64,000 nt of DNA, taken from Malonomonas rubra DSM 5091 (GTDB taxonomy: Bacteria; Desulfobacterota; Desulfuromonadia; Desulfuromonadales; Geopsychrobacteraceae). A program made the translations under genes and the position numbers. The stretch covers positions 248,001 through 312,000 of the forward strand of contig NZ_FQZT01000001.1 of NCBI RefSeq assembly GCF_900142125.1. The letters are read 5' to 3'. The notes beneath the pieces were generated by a model. The model was not told the DNA's origin. It made no database searches and worked only from the letters and a program-made list of their open reading frames with translations. Positions 49,839 to 58,666 of the stretch are shown here, in pieces (position 1 is the stretch's first letter; every line of letters begins with the position of its first letter).

Positions 49839-49867
49839 TCTATAACATCGTAGCGCAACCCAGGCAA
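49839..49867 (-). promoter_or_regulatory. Candidate rpsB promoter
   Basis: On the minus strand TTGCCT (49862-49867), exactly 17 bases, TATAGA (49839-49844), about 120 bases before rpsB. The long untranslated leader would fit S2 autoregulation. Confidence 0.5.
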
Positions 49868-49909
49868 GGGAATTTTTCTTTTTTTCCTTGGCTGAAGCGG
49901 TCTACTTTA

Positions 49910-49938
49910 TTTACACAGGCATACGCCTGTACTAATAT
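49910..49938 (+). promoter_or_regulatory. lptF promoter with palindrome in the spacer
   Basis: TTTACA (49910-49915), 17 bases, TAATAT (49933-49938). The spacer carries a perfect inverted repeat ACAGGC-ATAC-GCCTGT (49915-49930). The ATG of lptF begins nine bases after the -10, so transcription would start almost at the initiation codon. Confidence 0.55.
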
Positions 49939-49946
49939 ACGCCGCC

Positions 49947-51122
49947 ATGTCTATTTTACGTATCCACCGCTATATCATCAAAGAGATCAGCACCCCCGCC
50001 CTGCTGAGCCTGTTCATCTTTACCTTCGTAATCCTGATGGGGCGCATCCCCCGTCTGACCGAACTGGTCATCAACAAAGGGGTGCCACTTTTCGATATTG
50101 TTCAGCTGTTCGCCTACATGCTGCCTAACTTTTTCAGTATCACCGTCCCCCTTTCATTTCTCCTCGGAATCCTGCTGGCTTTTGGTCGTCTCTCTGCCGA
50201 TAGTGAATTCATCGCGCTGAAAGCGTCCGGGGTCAGCCTTTACATGCTATTGAAACCGGTCATTGTCATGGCAGTCTGTTTTTCTTTGCTGACCGGCTGG
50301 CTGACCATCAGTGCCAAGCCGGCAGGAAAAAGAGCATTCAGCGCCAAACTGTTCCAGATCGCTTCCAGCCAGGCAAGCGTTGGCATCCGCCCAGGGATTT
50401 TCAATGACGATTTTGACGGGCTGGTGCTTTACACACGCGAAATGAATGACCGTGACGGCATCATGCGGGGGGTTTTTATTTCCGATGAGCGAGAGGGTGA
50501 GACACCAACGACCATCGTTGCCCGTCAGGGGCGTTTCATTCCTGATCCGAACAATTACACCCTGACCCTGCGCCTGAACAATGGCACCATTCATCGCAGC
50601 CCGAACGGCGAAAAAAAACTCACCTACCAGACCATAGGCTTTACCAGCTACGACATCAACCTCGCGACCAACAATGAAACGGGCGAACAGCCTCGTGTCA
50701 GGAGAAGTTCCATGTCCTGGTCGCAACTGAACGAAGCTTACAAAGAAAATGAAAACGCAAAATCCAGACTGAAGCTTTCTGTGGAAAAACATGAGCGCCT
50801 CTCAGTTGCTTTTGCCCCACTGGTTCTTGCTCTGGTCGGCGTTCCCCTCGGTCTGCAATCGACTCGCTCCGGCAAAGGCGCCGGCTTCGCCATGGCGCTG
50901 GCGATCTCCCTGGTTTATTACCTGCTGCTGTCGATCAACACAACACTGGCAAGCAGGGGGTTCATTCCACCGGTCATCGCACTCTGGTTCCCCAACGTCT
51001 TTTTCCTGATTGGCGGCAGTTACTTTCTGCACTGCACAGCAGTTGAGCGGCAGATGGTGTTCTTAAGCTGGCCGAGCCGCATTCTTGCCAAGTTCAAAAG
51101 AAAACCGGGTGGAAGATCATGA
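49947..51122 (+). CDS. lptF: Lipopolysaccharide export permease LptF
   Basis: A 391-residue YjgP/YjgQ-family protein with N-terminal membrane helices (KEISTPALLSLFIFTFVILMGR; LPNFFSITVPLSFLLGILLAFGRLSADSEFIAL), a periplasmic beta-jellyroll domain (about 145-265), and C-terminal helices. LptF and LptG form the membrane core of the LptB2FG ABC transporter that extracts LPS. No Shine-Dalgarno precedes this ATG, and the promoter is only nine bases away; the frame has no better start. It overlaps lptG by ATGA. Confidence 0.93.
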   Translation: MSILRIHRYIIKEISTPALLSLFIFTFVILMGRIPRLTELVINKGVPLFDIVQLFAYMLPNFFSITVPLSFLLGILLAFGRLSADSEFIALKASGVSLYMLLKPVIVMAVCFSLLTGWLTISAKPAGKRAFSAKLFQIASSQASVGIRPGIFNDDFDGLVLYTREMNDRDGIMRGVFISDEREGETPTTIVARQGRFIPDPNNYTLTLRLNNGTIHRSPNGEKKLTYQTIGFTSYDINLATNNETGEQPRVRRSSMSWSQLNEAYKENENAKSRLKLSVEKHERLSVAFAPLVLALVGVPLGLQSTRSGKGAGFAMALAISLVYYLLLSINTTLASRGFIPPVIALWFPNVFFLIGGSYFLHCTAVERQMVFLSWPSRILAKFKRKPGGRS

Positions 51123-52198
51123 AAATCCTGAACCGCTTCCTCCTGGCCCATTTTCTCCGCATTTTATCGCTCAGTGGTGCGGCCTTTGTCGGCATCTACC
51201 TGCTGATCGATTTCTTCGAAAATGTCAGTGACTTCATCGATCACAAAGCAGTCGCGACAGATTACTTTTCTTATCTGTTCAACAGTATCCCCTTTATCTT
51301 TGTACAGATTCTTCCGCTGGCAATCCTGATGAGCGTTGTCCTGACTCTCGGCACTCTTGGCCGCACCAACGAGGTTACGGCGATGCGCGCCTGCGGGGTC
51401 AGTTTGTGGCGCATCGTTCGTCCACTCATGATGCTTGCCCTCTGCCTGTCGATTTTTCAGATGGCGCTAAACGAGTTTGTCGTTCCGTTTAACACCAAGA
51501 TGCTGAACGATCTGAAAGAAATAAAACTGAAAGGAAAGCAGCTCAGCCTGAAAAGGAATGAGCTCTGGTACCGGGATAAAAACCGGATTATAAACATTCG
51601 GGTCGCTGATCCGGTCAACAACAACCTGCACGGCGTCACGATTTTCATCATGGATGACAGTCCAAAAATCGTCCAGCGACAGGAAATCCAGAAGTTGGAA
51701 TACAGGGATGGACGATGGTCGACCCCATTTCTGACCGAATGGCAATTCGACACGGCATACGGTGACCTGAAAAAAGTAGCAGAGTTAAAAAACCAACAGG
51801 TCGACATCAACCGCGAGCCGAATGATTTCACCCGCCAGGCGCAACAGAACAACAGCCTGACCTTCCGTGAACTCTGGCAGACAGTGGGAAAACTGGACAG
51901 CGAGGGGATTGACTCGACCCACCATCGCGTCGAGATGCACAGCAGGCTGGCAGCGCCCTTTACTTGTCTGATCATGGCTTTTCTCGGCGTCCCTTTCGCG
52001 CTGCAACGTGGCCGCAACAGCAATATTGCACTGGGGATCGGTTTAAGCCTGAGTATCGGTGTCGTCTACTTCATCCTGCAATCGCTGGTCACCGCTTTCG
52101 GTTATTCCGGCGCCCTGCCCCCCATCCTCTCGGCTTGGGCGCCAAACATCATTTTCCTGATGGTTGGCGTTTGGATGCTGCTCAGTGTTAAAGAATAA
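51119..52198 (+). CDS. lptG: Lipopolysaccharide export permease LptG
   Basis: A 359-residue YjgP/YjgQ protein: N-terminal FLLAHFLRILSLSGAAFVGIYLLIDFFENVSDFIDHK, AILMSVVLTLGTLGRTNEVTAMRACGVSLWRI (cytoplasmic coupling helix for LptB), periplasmic beta-jellyroll and C-terminal helices. It is the partner of LptF; LptB is not in the window. GGTGGAAG precedes the ATG inside lptF. A terminator follows after 12 bases. Confidence 0.95.
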   Translation: MKILNRFLLAHFLRILSLSGAAFVGIYLLIDFFENVSDFIDHKAVATDYFSYLFNSIPFIFVQILPLAILMSVVLTLGTLGRTNEVTAMRACGVSLWRIVRPLMMLALCLSIFQMALNEFVVPFNTKMLNDLKEIKLKGKQLSLKRNELWYRDKNRIINIRVADPVNNNLHGVTIFIMDDSPKIVQRQEIQKLEYRDGRWSTPFLTEWQFDTAYGDLKKVAELKNQQVDINREPNDFTRQAQQNNSLTFRELWQTVGKLDSEGIDSTHHRVEMHSRLAAPFTCLIMAFLGVPFALQRGRNSNIALGIGLSLSIGVVYFILQSLVTAFGYSGALPPILSAWAPNIIFLMVGVWMLLSVKE

Positions 52199-52209
52199 AG
52201 AAGACAAAA

Positions 52210-52237
52210 AAATCCCGGTCGAATTCGACCGGGATTT
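52210..52237. terminator. Bidirectional terminator between lptG and ahcY
   Basis: A 28-base palindrome (AAATCCCGGTCGAA and its complement). The minus strand continues TTTTTTTGTC, a strong U-tract for ahcY; the plus strand has TTTCGGGATTTTTT. Confidence 0.8.
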
Positions 52238-52275
52238 CGGGATTTTTTCTTCTGTAATTTTTTAAGCAACCCGTT

Positions 52276-53706
52276 TTAGTAACGATAGGTATCCGGCTTG
52301 TACGGGCCATCGACCGGCACGCCGAGGTACTTCGACTGCTCTTCGGTCAGCACCGTCAGCTTTGCGCCCAGTTTATCGAGATGCAGGCGAGCAACCTTCT
52401 CATCTAGCTGTTTCGGCAAAACGTAGACCTTGTTCTCGTAGCTGTCTCCATTCTGGAACAGCTCGATCTGCGCCATCACCTGGTTGGTAAAAGAGTTCGA
52501 CATAACGAAACTCGGATGGCCGGTCGCACAGCCAAGGTTGAGCAGACGACCCTCCGCCAGCACGATAACGCCGTGACCATCCTCGAATTCCCAGCGGTCG
52601 ACCTGCGGCTTGATGTTCATCCGCTTGACCGTGCCGGCTTTTTCCATCGCCGCCATTTCGATTTCGTTATCAAAGTGACCGATGTTGCCGACAATAGCGT
52701 TGTTCTTCATCTGCTTCATATGTTCGAAGGTGATGACGTCCTTGTTGCCGGTTGTGGTGATATAGAGATCAGCATAATCAAGAACATCCTCAACCCGCTT
52801 CACTTCATAGCCTTCCATCAACGCCTGCAGCGCGCAGATCGGGTCGATTTCGGTGACGATAACCCGTGCGCCCTGTCCGCGCAGCGACTGGCAGCAGCCC
52901 TTGCCGACATCGCCATACCCGCAGACCACGGCCACTTTACCGGAGAGCATGACATCGGTCGCACGCATGATACCGTCAACCAGCGAGTGACGGCAGCCGT
53001 AGACGTTGTCGAACTTGCTCTTAGTGACAGCATCGTTGACGTTCATTGCCGGGAACAGCAGGCTGCCCTCTTCTTCCATCTGGTAGAGACGATGCACACC
53101 GGTGGTGGTTTCTTCGGTGACACCCTTGATCGAAGCGGCAGTCTTGATCCACTTCTGCGCATCGGCGATGATCGACTTCTCCAACTGGGCGACCAACTCG
53201 CGCCAGTCTTCCGGATCATCCTCGGAGACATTCGGCACAGCATCTTTCGACCACTCGTCCCCTTTGAGCACGTACAGGGTCGCATCGCCGCCATCATCAA
53301 GAATCATATTGGGATACTCGCCGTTCGGCCAAGTCAGCATCTGCTCGGTACACCACCAGTATTCTTCCAGAGTTTCGCCCTTCCAGGCGTAGACCGGGAC
53401 ACCCTGCGGATTGTCCGGGGTCCCGTTCGGACCAACCGCAACCGCTGCAGCGGCATGATCCTGGGTCGAGAAAATATTGCAGGAGCACCAGCGCACATCA
53501 GCTCCGAGTTCAACCAGGGTTTCAATCAGAACCGCGGTCTGAATGGTCATATGCAGTGAACCGGAAATGCGAGCTCCCTCAAGCGGCTTCTGGCCGTCAT
53601 ATTCTTCGCGCAGCGCCATCAGGCCCGGCATTTCTTCTTGCGCCAGAATAATCTCTTTACGGCCCCATTCGGCCAGCGCTAAATCTTTCACCTTGAAATC
53701 GTTCAC
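52276..53706 (-). CDS. ahcY: S-adenosylhomocysteine hydrolase
   Basis: A 476-residue [53 protein letters not shown]-binding [29 protein letters not shown], and the C-terminal [18 protein letters not shown]. It splits S-adenosylhomocysteine into adenosine and homocysteine, regenerating the methyl cycle. The start is GTG with AAGGAG 11 bases upstream. No SAH riboswitch was recognised in the leader. Confidence 0.97.
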   Translation of the reverse strand: MNDFKVKDLALAEWGRKEIILAQEEMPGLMALREEYDGQKPLEGARISGSLHMTIQTAVLIETLVELGADVRWCSCNIFSTQDHAAAAVAVGPNGTPDNPQGVPVYAWKGETLEEYWWCTEQMLTWPNGEYPNMILDDGGDATLYVLKGDEWSKDAVPNVSEDDPEDWRELVAQLEKSIIADAQKWIKTAASIKGVTEETTTGVHRLYQMEEEGSLLFPAMNVNDAVTKSKFDNVYGCRHSLVDGIMRATDVMLSGKVAVVCGYGDVGKGCCQSLRGQGARVIVTEIDPICALQALMEGYEVKRVEDVLDYADLYITTTGNKDVITFEHMKQMKNNAIVGNIGHFDNEIEMAAMEKAGTVKRMNIKPQVDRWEFEDGHGVIVLAEGRLLNLGCATGHPSFVMSNSFTNQVMAQIELFQNGDSYENKVYVLPKQLDEKVARLHLDKLGAKLTVLTEEQSKYLGVPVDGPYKPDTYRY

Positions 53707-54129
53707 TTAATCTCATCTCCTTAGAAAAGCTTTAACTTTTTACAATCAAAGATGCTTATTTACCACAGATTACTGATTCTATACAAGTCAGCTCCTGACA
53801 TTTGATTGTCATCTAACAAGCGACATAAACAATTAAAAACTCTATCTTTATGAAAGCATATCAATTCCGGAAGTATCTATTCTAAGGTTTTACTAATCGA
53901 GAAAGAAACAATAAATTTCCCCTTATCAGGACGATCGCAATAGCCAACTCAGCAAGACAATCTAACTTTTAGAATACAGTTTACAATTAGATCAGAAATG
54001 CTTTTGCACACAAAAAAATTCGCCTGTAGGCTGTATTCAAATAATTGATTTCCCATCTTGATTTGCTACAATTAATTATCGTGTTTTTTTATTGGCAATT
54101 AGACAGCTGAATTCAAGTGAGGAATATAT
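53707..54129. other. AT-rich intergenic region between ahcY and the GAF gene
   Basis: No open frame. It holds the divergent control regions: near ahcY a GTCAGCTCCTGAC inverted repeat (53787-53799) beside TATAGA on the minus strand (53778-53783); near the GAF gene a TTGATT-N16-TACAAT promoter. The rest shows no structure I can support. Confidence 0.5.
54045..54072 (+). promoter_or_regulatory. Candidate promoter of the GAF-domain gene
   Basis: TTGATT (54045-54050), 16 bases, TACAAT (54067-54072), 58 bases before the ATG. Confidence 0.4.
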
Positions 54130-54885
54130 ATGGAAGCTCAGGGAATCTCTTTTGTTAAACTCATGGGATTGGCCACTTTCCTCGAACAAAAAACTGACCT
54201 TGATCAAAATCTGGGACAGCTGGCTGCAATGGCAGCTAACATTCTAAACTCTGAAAATTGTTCTATCATGCTTTTTAAAGAAGATGATTCGAACGATCCA
54301 ATCATGAAAATTTTTGCCAGTCACGGCTATCTTCCTCCGGTGGCTTTTACAGAAATAGCACGACATAAAGAGGGAATTGCCGGACATGTAGCCGCGACAG
54401 GGGAAGCCGTTCTAGTCAGCAATATTGAAAAATCTCCCTACGCCAGCAAAGCTCGCTGGCCAGACCGAAACAACAAGGGCTTTTTATCGGCACCAATTTT
54501 TATTGGGCAAAAAGTTTTAGGCGTAATCAATGTCAACACCCCTAAAGATCATCGTATTTATAACGAAAAAGATCTATATTTACTGTCTTCTACCGCTCTC
54601 GTAGTGGGCAAATCGATTCAAGTAGTTCAGCTACAGAACATTCTCAAGTCTCGCTTTACTCAGCAAGCCCTTATCCAAGAAGCCCGCGCCACTGTAGGGA
54701 ATTCGATAAGCGAAACGGCCCGAAACCCCAGCAAAATGGCCCGCACAATTGGCAAAGCTTTTTATCGAGAAATGAACAATATCGGTTTTAACGACGAAGC
54801 CATCATTCAAGCAGCCACTGAAGTCATTTCCATGCTTGGAGAAAATGTCAAGAGACACAGTCGCCGACTGCAGGACAAAATTTAA
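54130..54885 (+). CDS. GAF-domain protein of unknown function
   Basis: A 251-residue soluble protein. Residues about 15-175 form a GAF domain (LDQNLGQLAAMAANILNSENCSIMLF; GIAGHVAATGEAVLVSNI; SAPIFIGQKVLGVINVN). The C-terminal 75 residues are helical (IGKAFYREMNNIGFNDEAIIQAATEVISMLGENVKRHSRRL) without a recognised output domain. GAF domains bind small ligands, often cyclic nucleotides or redox cofactors. Codon use is much more AT-rich than neighbouring genes, and it sits between two gene-poor stretches, possible signs of transfer. GAGG precedes the ATG. Confidence 0.8.
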   Translation: MEAQGISFVKLMGLATFLEQKTDLDQNLGQLAAMAANILNSENCSIMLFKEDDSNDPIMKIFASHGYLPPVAFTEIARHKEGIAGHVAATGEAVLVSNIEKSPYASKARWPDRNNKGFLSAPIFIGQKVLGVINVNTPKDHRIYNEKDLYLLSSTALVVGKSIQVVQLQNILKSRFTQQALIQEARATVGNSISETARNPSKMARTIGKAFYREMNNIGFNDEAIIQAATEVISMLGENVKRHSRRLQDKI

Positions 54886-55218
54886 TATAAGCCGACTGCC
54901 TCACAGACGTGCATATCCCCTTCTCTTTACGCTAAACATCTGCTTGCGTTCTACTTACATCATTCTCATCTTTGCAGGTAGGCGTTGCAATACCTAGAGA
55001 CATCAGACAATCTGCTGCTGCTCAGCGACGAATCGCGACGCATTGAAGAACGTCCCAGTAAGAGAGAACTGATCTCTTCGCTGAGTCTCGACAAAGGAAA
55101 GGCAGGCCTTCATGAAAATATCCCGCAGGCTGAAGGGCTTTTGTGCTGATACCAAATGGTACGCTCTTTGTCTGCAGAGAACCAAACCTACGCTACATCT
55201 TCACCAAGCAGAACAGCA
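54886..55218. other. Gene-poor stretch with a possible ORF remnant
   Basis: No convincing gene. On the plus strand a TTG-initiated 54-codon frame (54985-55149) with plausible codon use encodes a charged Leu-rich peptide (SRRIEERPSKRELISS), and may be a remnant or a small gene; no family is recognised. No terminator for the GAF gene was seen. Confidence 0.3.
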
Positions 55219-56274
55219 TCAGCGAGTAATCGCTTCCCTTACCCGAAGCCACAAATCTACGATTTCAAACCAGCACCGCAATGCAAATGTTGCAACTAGC
55301 CGACCGAAAAGATTATCACTCAACAAATTCCAGAGAGGCTCGAAACAGTTGGTCACTCTCAATGATCCCTGTCCGGGCGGAAATTTTAGATAAAACGCTC
55401 GCATTGCATCAACAGCAAAAAACAACTGCCAGGCATGCCTTCGCACATAACCGCCACAACGCCACCAGAGCAGAAAACGTTCTTTTACCGGCAAAGCCTT
55501 CAACAACTGCCGAACCAGAGCGAAAAAAGGCCTGATTTGCAGCTGATCGGCCTTGTTCTGCTGCCGGTAAACACCAGCAGCCTCAACAAAAAACTGTTGC
55601 CAGCCAACATCCCGGAAGCACATGATCAAGGCACCGAGGAGTTGTCGCTGCCATAACCCTTCGGTCTCAAAACGCCGCGCAGAGGTACTGATTTCAGCAG
55701 GCAGCAGCTGCCACTGTCCAACTTCACGCAAGCGCTCAGCGAAGTCGGTATCTTCCATCACCGTCATATCTTCAGAAAAACCGTTTAACCTAAAAAACAG
55801 CTCTTTGCGCAGCAGAAAGCCCTGATCACCGTGAATCGTCTCCGGGCGGCCAAGACGGGCTTTCCACTCGTAAAAATAATAAGCATGCGAAGGAGTTTTT
55901 TCACGTCTCCGGAATTTTAGAGCAAAGTGCCCTGCCAGATTGATGCTGCCGGGTTGCTGCAACATATCGAGTGCTCTACGTAATGCCCGGGGATCGGAAA
56001 AGCGGCTGTCAATATGCAGAAACAGCAACCACTCCGCCTCCGCCTGTTGCACTCCGGCATTCATCTGCCGCGCACGACCGACTTCTGAAGAGAAAACCCG
56101 GCCTGGAAAAACGGCCTGCTGCAGATATTCCAGGCTGCCATCCGTTGAACCTCCATCAACAAAGATGAGTTCATAATCAACATCCTGCTGTTCGACCATA
56201 TTGGTAAGAAACGAAGCGATTTCAGATCGCTCATTCAGCAGGGGAACAATGATGTTCAGTTCAGGTTTTCGCAT
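55219..56274 (-). CDS. Glycosyltransferase family 2 (TIGR04283-like)
   Basis: A 351-residue GT-A glycosyltransferase: NIIVPLLNERSEIASFL, ELIFVDGGSTDGSLEYL, RARQMNAGVQQAEAEWLLFLHIDSRF with the metal-binding Asp, and GDQGFLLRKELFFRLNGFSEDMTVMEDTDFAERL. The order of motifs agrees with the TIGR04283 group. The C-terminal 100 residues contain extra helices. Substrate unknown. It is transcribed alone, divergent from eno. Confidence 0.88.
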   Translation of the reverse strand: MRKPELNIIVPLLNERSEIASFLTNMVEQQDVDYELIFVDGGSTDGSLEYLQQAVFPGRVFSSEVGRARQMNAGVQQAEAEWLLFLHIDSRFSDPRALRRALDMLQQPGSINLAGHFALKFRRREKTPSHAYYFYEWKARLGRPETIHGDQGFLLRKELFFRLNGFSEDMTVMEDTDFAERLREVGQWQLLPAEISTSARRFETEGLWQRQLLGALIMCFRDVGWQQFFVEAAGVYRQQNKADQLQIRPFFALVRQLLKALPVKERFLLWWRCGGYVRRHAWQLFFAVDAMRAFYLKFPPGQGSLRVTNCFEPLWNLLSDNLFGRLVATFALRCWFEIVDLWLRVREAITR

Positions 56275-56403
56275 TCAAAAATGTATTCGGAAATAAAGGA
56301 AAAAACGGCTTTAAATCGCCGGTGCCTGTGCTATAACTAATCCCTGATTTTTCAACCTATCCGTCCCGGCGTACACGTCAGGACGATAACCTTTAAACCA
56401 TGA

Positions 56404-57708
<1,305 letters not shown>

Positions 57709-57715
57709 CCGAACC

Positions 57716-57741
57716 GGGGACAGGCATCCTTGCCTGTCCCC
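57716..57741 (+). terminator. Intrinsic terminator of eno
   Basis: An 11-bp perfect stem (GGGGACAGGCA / TGCCTGTCCCC) with a TCCT loop followed by TTTCTTCTTTCTT. Confidence 0.9.
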
Positions 57742-57886
57742 TTTCTTCTTTCTTCCTCCCACACCCAGCCTCGCCACGTTCAAAACAATCTCCACCTGAG
57801 ACAGGTCGGCTAACAGCTGCTATGCTTTCAGCGTAAGAGGTATTTTTCTTTATGACACTGAATCGTCTAATCACCAGGGAGGTCGC

Positions 57887-58084
57887 ATGGGTAAGATATT
57901 AGCAATCGCTGGAAACATCCTGGGCGGAGTTGGCCTGCTGCTTTGCGTCGTGGCCGGATTTGCTCGCCTGAGCGGAAACTATTATGTTTTTTCCTATGAG
58001 GCGATGACCGTTTTCAATGCAGGTGTCGGCGTAATGGTTGCCGCCTGTCTGGCAAAACTGCAGCAGTTGACTTCGACTCCTTAG
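57887..58084 (+). CDS. Small two-helix membrane protein
   Basis: A 65-residue protein with two hydrophobic segments (about 4-28, GNILGGVGLLLCVVAGFARL, and about 38-58, AMTVFNAGVGVMVAACLAKL). A strong GGGAGG site precedes the ATG, and a perfect 13-bp terminator follows, so it is a monocistronic unit. No function is recognised. Confidence 0.65.
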   Translation: MGKILAIAGNILGGVGLLLCVVAGFARLSGNYYVFSYEAMTVFNAGVGVMVAACLAKLQQLTSTP

Positions 58085-58116
58085 TGCCAACTGACAACAA
58101 AGAAGCCGCTCCTTTT

Positions 58117-58144
58117 CAGCCTGTGCCGATTTCGGCACAGGCTG
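58117..58144. terminator. Intrinsic terminator between small membrane protein and metal-efflux genes
   Basis: A 13-bp perfect stem (CAGCCTGTGCCGA / TCGGCACAGGCTG) with a 2-base apex and TCTTGTTG downstream on the plus strand; minus strand continues AAAAGG, so it serves mainly the plus strand. Confidence 0.75.
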
Positions 58145-58168
58145 TCTTGTTGCTCAATCACATATTTA

Positions 58169-58615
58169 TTATTTACTGTGGTAGGACATCTCGAACGATC
58201 TTTTTTTCCCATCTGCCAACTTGCTGCCGATCGTAAACTTATACATCCCTTTCTGATCCAGAGTGACATCACTGCCGAATGCACCATTCATCGCCATCAG
58301 GCGAATCGGACCACCAACCGATCCATCCGGGGCCTGAATTTTCAATGCCACCACTCCATCGCTCAACCCTTCACCCTCGGTGTTCATAAAACCGACCATA
58401 AAGTGATGGGTCTCCTTCATGCCAAGGGCAGCCATTTTTTCACGAGTATCCAACATGTGGCCGGAAGCCATCACACCATCGACTTCAATGTCCTGCAACA
58501 TGATCATGCTGCCACCCATCGACATGCCTCCATGACTCTCGCCATGCTGCATAGCAATTGCTGCCAGCGGGAACATCAGAAAAACCATCACCAGTACCAG
58601 AATCTGTTTCTTCAT
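58169..58615 (-). CDS. Met/His-rich periplasmic protein of the metal-efflux operon
   Basis: A 148-residue secreted protein with signal peptide (KKQILVLVMVFLMFPLAAIA) and, right after cleavage, a Met/His-rich segment (MQHGESHGGMSMGGSMIM). The rest (about 60-148) is a beta-rich domain (VALKIQAPDGSVGGPIRLMAMNGAFGSDVTLDQKGMYKFTIGSKL). The Met/His cluster suggests copper or silver binding; an analogue of the CusF chaperone is an inference, not a homology claim. AAGGAG precedes this ATG; an upstream in-frame start is rejected. It follows the cusA gene by 51 bases. Confidence 0.75.
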   Translation of the reverse strand: MKKQILVLVMVFLMFPLAAIAMQHGESHGGMSMGGSMIMLQDIEVDGVMASGHMLDTREKMAALGMKETHHFMVGFMNTEGEGLSDGVVALKIQAPDGSVGGPIRLMAMNGAFGSDVTLDQKGMYKFTIGSKLADGKKRSFEMSYHSK

Positions 58616-58666
58616 CTTCTTTCTCCTTTTCACTTTGTTTTGAGGATAACTGATCCCCTTTCTTTA

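Noticed and set aside
53707-53800. Possible SAH riboswitch in the ahcY leader
   Set aside because: The leader is AT-rich and the GC-rich pseudoknot core of the SAH riboswitch is not visible.
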